DNA of 64,000 nt, from NCBI GenBank assembly GCA_027943335.1, contig BSBK01000970.1:3581501-3645500 (forward strand), in the 5' to 3' direction. Made by a program: the position numbers and the translations under genes. This DNA comes from Chamaecyparis obtusa. Taxonomy: Eukaryota; Streptophyta; Pinopsida; Cupressales; Cupressaceae. Below, one piece after another: positions 33,986 to 44,678 of this stretch. The notes under the pieces were generated by a model, which saw only the letters and a program-made list of their open reading frames with translations, had not been told where the DNA came from and searched no databases. Within the stretch, counting starts at the first letter, position 1. Every line of letters begins with the position of its first letter.

Positions 33986-36316
33986 AGGCATTCCATCTAT
34001 GCTAAAATGTCCTGAAAAAAATAATCTTAAAAATCAGAAAAAGTCCTGAAAAAATGAACATCTTGGTGAAAACCTAGCAATAGGCGCCTTGATGATTCAC
34101 AAAAAAATTTAAAAAAATGAAAAAAAAAAAATGAGAAAAAGAAAAAGTGCCTTGGTGAAAACCTGGAAACAGGCACCTTGGTAGCAAAAATAGAATCTCT
34201 GCCAAGATGGTGAAAACCCGGCAAACGGGTGCCACTTGTTTCAAAATGCTCCATCTATCAGCGCAATCTTGGTCTTTCCCAGCTTTTAGTTTTGCTTTAG
34301 TTTGGACATATCTCCCGGTTTGTTTCTGCATTTTCAGTTTTCAATAAGTCGATCTGTACACCACTCAGCTCAAGCGTCTGTATCCTATCAATGCTTAACA
34401 CTTGGGGGCAATCAATGTTATATCCTATGGCCTCCAGTATATCTTAGATGTATCATATCCAGTCAGAGTCCTTTGAAGCTTCATTTGAGTCAGTCAAGTT
34501 TGTCTCATCTCCAGAAAAGATTTTGCATCTACAACAACGCAATCAAACACAAACTGAAAACAATCTATGCTTTTACATGCTTTTATCTCCTTGTATGCTT
34601 ACTGATTCGCATTGAGATTTTTGCATATTGTGTCCCTTCGAGCTCTTCGATGATGTCCTTTACAGGATTTAGAGAGTGATGACTGGGGGCATAATCTTTT
34701 CTTTGTCTTCTACTTGTATGTGAAAATCTAACAACTTTGGAAATTCTGGATTGAAATGGTGTCCGACTGTAAGAGCCTCTATCTCGAATTAGATGGCCAT
34801 GCGTACCTAGACCATTGATACTCAAAAAATTCAAGGAAGTTTGATCTAACTATTGTCTTTTTGAGTGAGTTCTTTCTCCTACTATGAAACGTGATCTTAC
34901 CTAAGGATGTGAACGATAAAGGGTCACTACGGGTAATTCACATTGGATTTAGAATAATCTCTTGGCTGTTTGATGTGTTTGTCATGCAAGGCATATTTAG
35001 GTCATCACGACGTTTATGTTTTGATGCTTATACAAATTGCTATATCAAAATGGACATGATATTCAGGTCAACCTGGCGTTTATGCCTTGGTGCTTATATC
35101 TAATCTGACATTCTGAAAATAAAATCAATATTCATATATCCATGGTTGTTGACCAGTGGGTGTTGTATTGATTCTTGCGCATACAAATCGATATTCATAT
35201 GTCTATGGTTTCATAGCTAGTGGGCATTGTATTGATTTATCCGATTACCTAAAAAGTTCAATGATGATAACAAATCGACATATGATCAGTGAGTAGGTCC
35301 TAGGTCCTAGGTTGCATTTCATACTGCATGTTTCTTTGCATTTTTCATGTCTGCATGATCTCACAAATGTTTGGAAACACTTCAAAGCTTAAACAATTCT
35401 TCATATCAATTCTTCACATCTAACAAGAGTTGAATCTTACACGAAGGTTCCTCCAATGAAATAGCAAGTAGAATCCTTTTTCGGGATCAAAATCAAAATC
35501 TGAGATCGTTTATATTATTCACTACTTGCATAATCAACCTTCAATCATCATAGAAATCCAGTATTCACCTTAACTGATTATCTTACATCAAACTATCAAA
35601 ATTTCCACTTGGTCAGCCATGGTCAACTCATGGTCAAACCTAGTCTACTTGGTCTCCAGGACCTCCAAACGATGCAGAATGCATTCCCGGAAGTGTATAA
35701 CCCCTTTTCAAATCAATTAACATGCTTCTAAACCATTTAACATTGACTTTTATTGTCAAATTTTGATTTTAATCCCGAAGGGGGCATGGTATTGCACATC
35801 ATTCAAGTCTGTAAATATTCTATCAATCTTTCCTCAGTAATCAAGACAACAACCATGTCTAGTTGCTGAATCATCAAAAGTCCTCATCGCTCGGGGCAAA
35901 TCTATCATCACTTGGGGCATATCAGATTTGTTGATCCATATCAATCTGGTATCCTCATAATCTTGTAATCTGTATCAGCTTTTTGCAACCATGAGTTCAT
36001 CAGTGTTATTTCCTTGGTTCTTCGGTAACTAAAGGGGTTAGATGTGATACCTACGTCGTGGTTCTGCTAAGACAATTGAGTCTAGAATCGGTCACTCACT
36101 TCTTTGCAATCCTAAGGTTCAGAATCAGGCATTTTGACACTCTTTCGCAATCATCAGTTCATCGCTACTATAGTGAACATTATCTTTGGTCATTCAGGAC
36201 CTAATATCTTCAAATCTTTCAATCATCATATCTTTCGAATTAGTTTCATATCTTTATCATACACAAACTATCTTTGAACCACTGCGCTTCGCACAGTAAT
36301 TCAAAGAGGGGCAAAA
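33986..36316 (+). other. 3' non-coding tract of the 18-kb element
   Basis: This 2.3-kb tract holds no supported gene. Positions 34060-34240 have four or more copies of the GGTGAAAACCTGG..CAGGC.CCTTGG motif. Positions 34990-35240 contain two diverged repeats (the ATTTAGGTCATCACG and ATTCAGGTCAACCTG boxes, and two ATTCATAT...TATGGTT segments). It ends in a polypurine tract. Confidence 0.7.
36303..36316 (+). other. Polypurine tract
   Basis: AAAGAGGGGCAAAA directly precedes the 3' LTR start TGTAATACC. It is purine except for one C, as expected for plus-strand priming. Confidence 0.85.
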
Positions 36317-37628
36317 TGTAATACCCCAAAAATGGGCTATAAGTTCATTAATTTCCTATATCAACAATTCGAACGAAATCGACATCAAAGTCCTAATCTA
36401 AGGCACATCTAAACATCATCGAATCATAATTGATTATTTTAAATTCTGCATTGGGTAATATTCCTAGCAATATTCCTAATTATCTTAATTATCTTTAATT
36501 TAATGATTATTTGGCAATAAATCACATTTATCCTAAGTTTGATTAATTGAATATTTTCATATTTAATTAATAAAATTTAATATCTTGCCACTTAATTGTG
36601 TAATTAAATTTAATTCTATCTATTATTAATTGTATTATTTAAGTTTGACAATAAATCCAATATCCTATGAATAATTGATTAAATTTTTATTTAATTAATT
36701 AAAGCAAGTTGTCATTATTTAATAATATAATTTTTAATAAAAGTTTGATTAAATAATTGATTAACCCATAAATCAATTATTTATTTTCAAAAATCAGTTA
36801 AGTTGAGCATAAATCACTTTATTTATTTAATTAATTCATAATTATTATGCACATTCAAAAGAAACAGTTAAACTCCAAATTAGAAAATCAATGCAAAGTG
36901 TTGTCTTTTTAGAACTCAACATCCTTTTGGAGTTCAAAAAGCTGATCTAAACTCTAATTTGAGTTAAAAAGCTGTTTGTGCATGCTTTTGCATAATTTTG
37001 TGAGTTAATTATCTTTCATGATTAGATAACTTAAAAATCAAGATGAGTTTATCTAAGTGATTTATGGCTTTTTTCATGCATCCCCAAAGCCCTGGATTTC
37101 TATAAAATCAAGGCTCAGCTCTTCATAATTCATCTCTCGAATTTGCATCAAATCTCTCTCATATCTTGTGAATTGCAAACTTACTCTACAGGAATCATAA
37201 CACATCAGATTTGGAGAATTTCCACAATTGGAGCTTGGAAGATCAATTTGAGAATTCAAGGTTTTGTGAGATCAATTTCATTTGCATTCATATCATATTA
37301 TTTCTAGATTAGCATTGCATATTAGTTTTTCATATAGATCAATTTCATATCAGTTTATCATTCTTATTGCATCATAAAATCTAAAAAAGTAGCTTAATTT
37401 GCATTCAATTTCATATCTAGATCAATTGCATTCAAATCCTTCATTTAGGTGTCGTCTAGGTCACTGATCTCGATTGCAATCTGAGAATATCAATCTCGCA
37501 CCTATTAGAAGGCAGTAAATCGCTTGGTTAGATTAGATTTTAATTTTGCACAATTTTGATTATAGCTAACCTCTAATGTTTTACTGAAGTGTTGTGTCTA
37601 CAGATTAGGTGCAATTTTCACACACATA
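36317..37628 (+). repeat. 3' LTR of the 18-kb element
   Basis: Starts TGTAATACCCCAAAAATGGG and ends near CACACA at 37626-37628, followed by the ATAAT target duplication. The exact last two bases are uncertain. Confidence 0.9.
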
Positions 37629-37633
37629 ATAAT

Positions 37634-38992
37634 GTCTGCTTGTAATGCAGTATAATGTCTACTTATAATGCAGTATAATGTTTTTCATAGTGATTTAACT
37701 TTCATTTTCTATACAATTACATAGATAGGTATCAAAGAATCAATGTTAGGAAAGAATCAATGTAATATATTATGAGATAATGAAATGTAAATTATTTTCC
37801 TAAAGACCCTGTCACTGCCCGTAAGGGTACAGTCAGAGTATTTGCTGAGAAACTCATCTTTTAAATGATTGGTATGGATCTAAATGGATTAGAATGATAT
37901 TATGATGCATTTACTTTGAAGTCTTGCATAGTTTCCTTTGAGTTTGGAAGGTGTTTAAATCATTGTGACATGAATGTCCCTGTACAGTTAGGGTATACAC
38001 TAGTCAAGTTAAATTGATGCAATGTTGTTTAATATTGTCTCCTTTTCATGCATTGTGAGTATGTTGGAATGGTTGACATTAAATGGAATCCCTTGATGAA
38101 TGTGCAAGGGTCCTGAAGAAGGTTTGATTTGTTTGATACCATCAAGAGTGATTGTTCCTGAATAGTACACTAGTGAAAAAGCATGAAGAAACAATGATTA
38201 GACAGTATTCATTGGTTTCTATGATGAAAAGGAGTTGCCAAAGGTTTATTATATTATTTTATGTTCCTTCACACATGTTTGAATGCAGGACATGCAAGGG
38301 AGATGTGAATCAGTTCACTAATTGCTTGGATAAGCCGTTTTGGGGTCACTTGTAGAGGGGACAGTCAAGGTCTGAAGGATTGGTACATTGGAGAACCCCA
38401 TTTCTTGGCATGGATGATCATGATATGATCATATCATGGTATTAGATCCATTTGTGGAGTCTAAGAGGGTGTGGAAGGGTGTGCTTGGGAAGACCCTAGG
38501 TTTTTAAGCCTTAAAAGGAGGGTTTTGTGAATGAAACTTTAAAACTTGTTAGTGGTCCTTGAAAATGTGAAAATATTTGATTTTGGGGGGTATCTAGACT
38601 TTTTATATGATAGAGAAGTCTTGGTTGAGTGTGGAGTTAGGGGTTTCTTTGGAAAAGGAGGCCCAATGGAGGGCTAGTCACAGAGCACCAACCTTAGGAT
38701 GGACAGTTGGTCCAATGAAACAATATTTGATTTTCTAGTATGTTGTACAAACCTGAAAAGGGTATCCAAATATGTGATTATATTCCTGAGTCTTTTGGGA
38801 AATTCTGGCAAGAACCTTGTGAAATCAATCTAGAAGGCTACTAGGAAACTAGGCCTAGTGAGCACCTGGTTGTGAGGTATTGGTTTGATGGGTTATGAAG
38901 ATGAATCCACTGATTGGACTGTATGAATCCACTATACCTCAAATGCACCTGCTATGATGACCACTATACATTTCATTATCTCATAATTTATA
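37634..38992. other. Harbinger A interior, no gene seen
   Basis: The first 60 bases repeat AATGTCTGCTTGTAATGCAG twice, continuing the repeat seen at 19511-19533 before the insertion. The rest is non-coding on both strands as far as can be judged. Confidence 0.55.
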
Positions 38993-39358
38993 ATAGTTAT
39001 TCCATACATGGCTACTACTGGAATAACAGTAGCCATGTATGGAATAATGATCAATCTGAGGACAATCTTGATGAACATCATACTACTTTACAATCTGATT
39101 GTAATGCAATATGATGTTCATCAAGATTACAAATTGCAACAGTAGCCATGTATGGAATAATGATTAATCTAAGGTCAATCTTGATGAACATCATACTGCA
39201 TTACAATCTACTTGTAATGCAGTGTGATGTTCATGAAGATTATAAATTTCAACAATAGGCATGTATGGAATAATGATCAATCTGAGGACAATGTTGATTC
39301 ACATCATACTGCATTACAATCTTGATGAAGATCATATTGCATTACAAGCAGTCATTTA
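38993..39358. repeat. About 112-bp tandem repeat with internal hairpins
   Basis: Units begin with AGTAGCCATGTATGGAATAA near 39028, 39140 and (variant) 39253. Inside a unit, GATGAACATCATACTGCATT lies opposite its inverted copy, giving nearly 30 bases of pairing around a short loop. A second hairpin pairs TTCCATACATGGCTACT (39000) with its complement at 39029. The TTGTAATGCAGTAT core is also the target of the 18-kb insertion. Confidence 0.85.
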
Positions 39359-39540
39359 AAATAATTATTGGATGATTGTTGAGTCAAGTCCATGTGTACT
39401 TTTATCAATTATTATGAAAAGTTTACTGCATTATGAAACTATCTCTTAACAATAATATAAAAATGTCCCTCAATCTATCTAGTAACTGACATTTGCATTC
39501 ATAACCTTATATGTATCAATTGTATAATAGCATCTTTACA

Positions 39541-40280
39541 TATTTAGTGGAATACACCAAGGAATACCACATGATGAAAGCTTAATTTAATGCAATGTTA
39601 ATGTGTACTCTCAGAACTCTCTATTTCTAGTTCTTCAGAAGAGATGGTGATATAAATGTCTTTTGGTAGATGACTGTATTGTTCATGATTCTATCCCATG
39701 TTATATGTATATACCCTAACCATCTTGTTATTACTGTTGCATTACAAAATTAAATGGAATAATTCTACTTTGTTCAATGCTCTATTTCATCTTGAATTTC
39801 TTTTGATATTTCATTCATTTTTTAAAACCACGTGATAGGTACAGAAACAGAAATGGATAGTTCTGAGATCACACATATGATGATATTGTGATACTACACA
39901 AATGCTAACATTAAAAGTATTTGAAATAGCTTCTGGATTCAATTTTGTAGATATTTTTGGCATCAACGTTTCTGATCACACTCTGTGATCCTTCATCAAG
40001 ATGAAAGAGAGAAAAAGGATTGAAAGAAAAGTCCATCATTTTGCTCTATTGCAATCATTTTTCTCTCTTTCATCTTAATGATGGATCACAGAGTGTGATC
40101 CAAAACGTTGATGTGAAAAACATCTACACAATTGAATCCAAAAGCTATTTCAAACATTGATGCCAAAACTATCCACATATGATGATAAAAAATGAGCTAT
40201 TTAATGATTATTTACTGTTCATGTTTGTAAACGATCAATATTTTTGATGGTACTCCTTGGTGTATTTCATTTAAAAATAA
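39541..40280. repeat. Fold-back unit bounded by inverted AATACACCAAGGARTACC
   Basis: AATACACCAAGGAATACCAC (39551) on the left and the inverted GGTACTCCTTGGTGTATT (about 40250) on the right bound some 700 bp. Within it, 39895-40165 is a long imperfect palindrome with arms of about 110 bases, including GATCACACTCTGTGATCC and its partner GGATCACAGAGTGTGATCC. It looks like a MITE-like fold-back. Confidence 0.78.
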
Positions 40281-40604
40281 ACAAGTTTTAGTTTTTCTAT
40301 CATGTTTAGTTTGTAGATGCAGGATTAACCATCTAACAATACGAACAGTAATGGGAAGAATGAGCGGGATATGAGATGGTTGCTCATCAAATGTGGGGCA
40401 TAAGGGCGTAGAGCATGGATTTCCTTGCGTTTTCTTATTTAATGGTGTGTTTTCACCACCATTTAGTTCATGGATATTGTTCTTCCCCATCTTCTATCTG
40501 ATGCTATAGATGTTTCATTATATTTTTTGTATAAATTCATAATATCAACATAAATGAAACTTTTTCATTTTGTACTGATAGAATATAGTCATGTTGTTAT
40601 ATGA

Positions 40605-41093
40605 ATGAATAAAAATTTGTTTGATAAAGTGGTGATGGCTATGATAAATGTCCCTATGTGTGACTGTGGTGATGGAGCACACTACGTGTTGAGGATGTCA
40701 CACACAAACACTAATCAAGAACGTAAATTTTGGACTTGCATAAATACGAAAAAGGTTATTAATTGCACAATATTTAAATGTTTACAAAGAATAAATATTA
40801 GTCATTATAGCAATACTAACTTAGATTTATATTGTAGGATGGCAGTGGATGTGACTTCTTTCGGTGGGCCGATGACACCCCATCATTGTCTACATCATTT
40901 GCACCTTCTACACATATACTTGTTGTGGATGATGAGTGCAAGTCTTGTTGTGGATGATGAGTGCAAGTCTTGCAAGGCGCTTGAGACAGCTATTACAAAA
41001 GCGAAGGCTACCTATAAAGCCAATGTCATGTTTTTACGATGTTTTCTTTGTGCAACAATCGTACTACTTTGTTGGGTCATTATGCAGAAATAG
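40605..41093 (+). pseudogene. GRF zinc-finger protein with C-terminal membrane helix, copy A
   Basis: Exon 1 (40605-40754) encodes the GRF-type zinc finger start VPMCDCGDGAHYVLRMSHTN..KFWTC. The intron is 40755-40837 (GTTATT to TTGTAG). Exon 2 (40838-41093) completes it with GSGCDFFRWADD, then a linker, CKSCKALE, and a hydrophobic segment MFLRCFLCATIVLLCWVIM that looks like a membrane anchor. An exact 25-bp tandem duplication at 40921-40970 shifts the frame between finger and anchor. GRF fingers are known to bind single-stranded nucleic acid. Plant genes of this finger-plus-helix build are uncharacterised. Copy B is at 51136-51666. Confidence 0.72.
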
Positions 41094-41339
41094 ATATATA
41101 TATGTGGACTATATGACTTATTTATATTTTGATGTGATATCGAGCAATGCAATAATTATTTTCTTGTTATAATATTGTTTATGATAATGTATAAAATTAT
41201 TTTAAAAAGTTAAGGTTTTCTATTCACAATATTGAAAAAAAAATTAAATTTTGTTTATGATTTACTATATAAAAATATAAATTAATAAAAAATATATATA
41301 AATAAAAAAATGGACAAAATAAATAAAATATTAAATTAA

Positions 41340-41666
41340 AACATTATATAATAATTAAAATAACTTAAATTTTTTCTTGTCAAATTCTAATTCCAATTCA
41401 AAATGTAGAACCAAACACAGAAATGGATAATGTAATTCCAATTCCAATTTGAAATTACAAACCAAACACAGAAATAGAAATTTCTCAATTTTAATTCCAA
41501 TTTCAAAAATGGCAACCAAACGCAGAAGATGGATTGTCTCAGTCATCTTCCGGGTCAACCAAACGGTCCAAACTATCTTCCGAATACACAAAACCAGAAT
41601 TTCAAAACTTGATTTTGAGATAATCAAGTTTTGAATCAAATTCCAATCCTGCAAACAAACGGGGCC
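41340..41666 (-). repeat. Subterminal repeats and terminal inverted repeat, Harbinger A right end
   Basis: CCAAAC-containing boxes (AACCAAACACAGAAATGG and variants) occur near 41409, 41460, 41516 and 41558, ending in AAACGGGGCC at 41657-41666 followed by TTA. Read inwards the end is GGCCCCGTTTGTTTGC, a typical PIF/Harbinger or Tourist-like terminus. Confidence 0.68.
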
Positions 41667-43068
41667 TTAAAGACAAAACATTCGCCTAGACTACATTATA
41701 TATTTTCCCTCACAATAATGACATATTTTCCATGATAATTTGGAATTTTCATATGATTGAAAAAAATCGCAAATACAAATTAATATTTTTTCTTTTCAAA
41801 TTAAAAAATTTCACTATCAATATTAAAATTCCACCCCCCCAAAAAATAAAATAATAAAAAAAAATTAAATAAATAATGTAGGATTCATCAAGTTATCTTT
41901 GGAGAGAGAGATATATATGCCAACATACAAGAATAGAAGGTGAGCCAATGTTTACATTAACAAACCCATCAAAATCCCTAGACGTAGACACGACAACCAA
42001 AACAACACCCAAATCAGAAACGTGTTGTAGAGGCAAGACCTCCCAACAGCACATAATGAGAGATTGAGAGATCATGTGGGAGATGGTGATTTGAATCACC
42101 TACATCAAAGGATAGATTTTCCTTGCAGATGCGAGTGACATGTGGAAAAAAATTAATTATCCTAAATGTTGAACAATTTAGTCAAGGGTACAAGTATAGT
42201 GCTTTTTTGGTCTTTTCTTTTTAATATCATAAATTTTGTGTTTAGTAGTAGTTTCTGGCAAGGAGTAGCAATATGAAAAATAATCTATTTTAATGTATTG
42301 AAGAAAAAATTAAGCCACGTGGGTATGTTTACTTTTACTTTTTAATTTTTCAAGAGCTTTTCTATGTTGTGCATATATTTTTTTCGTAGTTATTTTATTC
42401 ATGTTGTGTTCTCTCTTTTATGTATGGGTTTTCATTAGTTCTCTCTACATGTTTCTTATTATGATGGATAAACTTGAGTTTATGATGAAGTGTAAATGTG
42501 TCATCAACCATTGTGTGGATATATGGATGCTCTAAAATAATTTTATAAATCAATTCTTTTGGCATCAAATGGAAAGAGGAATAGAGGGAAATATGCTCTA
42601 GCATGCATGAAAAGTACTATAACCAAGGAGTTCCCATATATAACATTGTCAAACCATTTATTGGTTAACCTAGATTTTGAAATATTAAAGTAGTTAACAT
42701 TGCTCACATATAGTAATTATTTGCTACAAATGTTCAATTTGGACCTATTTCCACTAATATTCTTTTGGCTGTACTATCCCCATACTTTAACACAATGTAT
42801 ATTCGCCTACATTCCTAAATCTTGTGGTGGTGGTAACACATGAAGTATAAATGAGTTTGTGTTTTGTATTAACATCTTGTTGCAATAATGGAGCTTACTC
42901 TATAGGATAGATGTAGTCCATGAAATAATTATGTGTACTACTATATCCTTCAAATTTTCTTATTTATTTCAAGGGTCACCCCAAATTCTAAATATATATT
43001 GTGGTGGGGATATTGTTAAATTGAACATGTGAATTATACTATATGTTTGAATGTCAAATCATACGATG
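41667..43068. other. AT-rich spacer, no gene seen
   Basis: Contains an A-rich tract and C run (41820-41870), a GA-rich stretch near 41903 and no credible coding region. Confidence 0.6.
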
Positions 43069-44280
43069 ATTTGGTGGTGGTTAATTACGGTATGAAAGGT
43101 AGAATAGAGCTAGGTTTAACATAAGAAGTTAGACATAAAAAACCATAATCCATATGGCTAGTAAAATCATCATGACAGAGAAATATTATCATCATAAGGT
43201 TCAACAATATCATGAGTAGATGAAGCAATTGAATCCCCACTCCATAATGTACTCTTCATAGAATTGGAGAGTATGTATATTGAGTGTATTCTCCGCAACA
43301 AATGCACATAAAGTGGATTGTGTGAATGATAGTTGTTGAAGCATAGTATGCAATTAGGATCAAGCACATTACTATCATTCTCCATAGTAGAAACATGAAA
43401 CAGACCAATCATGGAGGAGTGAAGGGTATTTAACAAAAGGAAAGGCATTAAGTCTTAATATAAAATAGGTGTATATATGGTAATATAATGCTTCTATAGG
43501 AAAAATCATCCCATTTGTGTGATAGAATGTTGTAAATAAATTAAAGAAAATAGATTACACATCACAAATCGTATAAAAATATTATAATTAGTAATAAAAG
43601 AATAAATAAATGCTAAGAATAGAGTCATAAAAAAAAAGAAAGATAAAGCTCACAAAACTATGCAAGAAAAACTCAATACATGATACATATGATGTGATTT
43701 TTTAATAAACAAGAAAGATAGTCTTAAATGAGATTTGAAATACATGTAAAATATAAACCCTAAAACTAAATCAAAGATGTGTGAGTGGATAAAACAGGGA
43801 AAAGATGGGTGATATAGTACCAAGGCCTGCAGATTTATCAAAAGATTAGATTAACCATATATCAATTACTCAATGTCTCAATTTAGCCTCGAGTTAGATC
43901 TCTACAACCAATACACTACTAAGAATGCACAAACACCTTTAAAACACTTCAACACACTTCATTCATTGAAAAACTACCCCAAAAGACCATTTTGAACGCA
44001 CCCTATGGGAATTTTCTAAAATAGCACATCTCGAGTTGTCGATAGACTTTGTTGAACGTCCTACAAGCATTGGAAAAAAAATGCCTAGCTAAAACATCAT
44101 TGTTAGCCATTGGCTATCTATCCAGAAATAAAAGTTCTACCATCTCTTACAAGGCATTTCAATGCTTGATACACATCTCTCGAGCCCCTATTTGTCATTC
44201 GCCTAAGTAGGGCATGAAAAGATTCAATCATTGCTTTACAATGTGTGAAAATAAAGACGTAGCTGTAATATAGATATAGC
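43069..44280. repeat. Repeat R, copy 2 (R2)
   Basis: Direct-orientation copy of R1 with one rather than two of the 268-bp units. Its left part retains the uninterrupted target of the first Tat-like element (GATTTGG at 43068-43074). Similarity ends with GCTGTAATATAGATATA at 44280. Minus-strand frames (43448-43170; about 44270-44110) mirror those of R1, with differences. Confidence 0.75.
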
Positions 44281-44678
44281 CTCAGTTATTGTGCACAACC
44301 GTTATCAGGGCATTATGCCATCACAATTCACCTAAACCTGCTGTTTCAAATTCTCGGTATAACAAGTTTTATTTGAAAATGGGAGATAAAATACAATTTC
44401 TTCTTGTATATTCAAAGACCACAGAACAACATACAAAGGTATGCACGCCATATTGTATCACATATGCATCAAAACTCTATTTCCATAAGAACTGTTATTT
44501 TAGAATGCAAAGTTACATTTGGAATAAACAGAAGTAATATTTGTACCAAACAATCAGACAAAATAGCTGTTACTCATTTAAAGTGGAAAATATTAGGAAA
44601 GTAGGGGAGCTCATCATGAGGCTTGAGAGGAAAATCACAACCGATAAAAAAAACTGAAATAGTCTATTATCCCATAAA
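44281..44678 (-). other. Probable 3' region of the NLR gene
   Basis: No gene is seen. It lies downstream of the NLR stop codon and may contain its 3' untranslated region. No decisive poly(A) signal was identified. Confidence 0.4.

Larger units (their letters stand above)
19534..37628 (+). mobile_element. Non-autonomous Tat-like Ty3 element (18 kb with nested insert)
   Basis: Two direct LTRs of about 1.31 kb (19534-20845 and 36317-37628) enclose a primer site, a long leader, a gag-start/unknown ORF, integrase and a polypurine tract. The target duplication ATAAT is at 19529-19533 and 37629-37633. Removing the nested chromovirus leaves about 11.7 kb. RT, RNase H and protease are absent. LTR starts, primer site, gag start and integrase match the element at 1-12058, so it is a relative that lost pol. 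It inserted into the repeat containing TTGTAATGCAGTATAATGTC. Confidence 0.9.
16076..41666 (+). mobile_element. PIF/Harbinger-type transposon, copy A (split by nested retrotransposons)
   Basis: It contains a Harbinger transposase (16143-17473), a Myb/SANT-like gene (18145-19219) and a GRF-zinc-finger/membrane gene (40605-41093), all on the plus strand. It ends at 41666 with a TIR-like GGCCCCGTTTG (read inwards), next to TTA. Removing the 18-kb LTR element at 19534-37628 leaves about 7.5 kb. Copy B has the same order in mirror image. The two ends share the subterminal block TTTGGACCGTTTGGTTGACC (41553-41572 minus; 50723-50742 plus). The left end was not located, so 16076 is only a working boundary. 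Inclusion of the GRF gene is inferred. Confidence 0.68.

Noticed and set aside
34302..34679. 125-residue plus frame after the integrase of the 18-kb element
   Set aside because: Lies in the non-coding 3' tract and has no recognisable motif.
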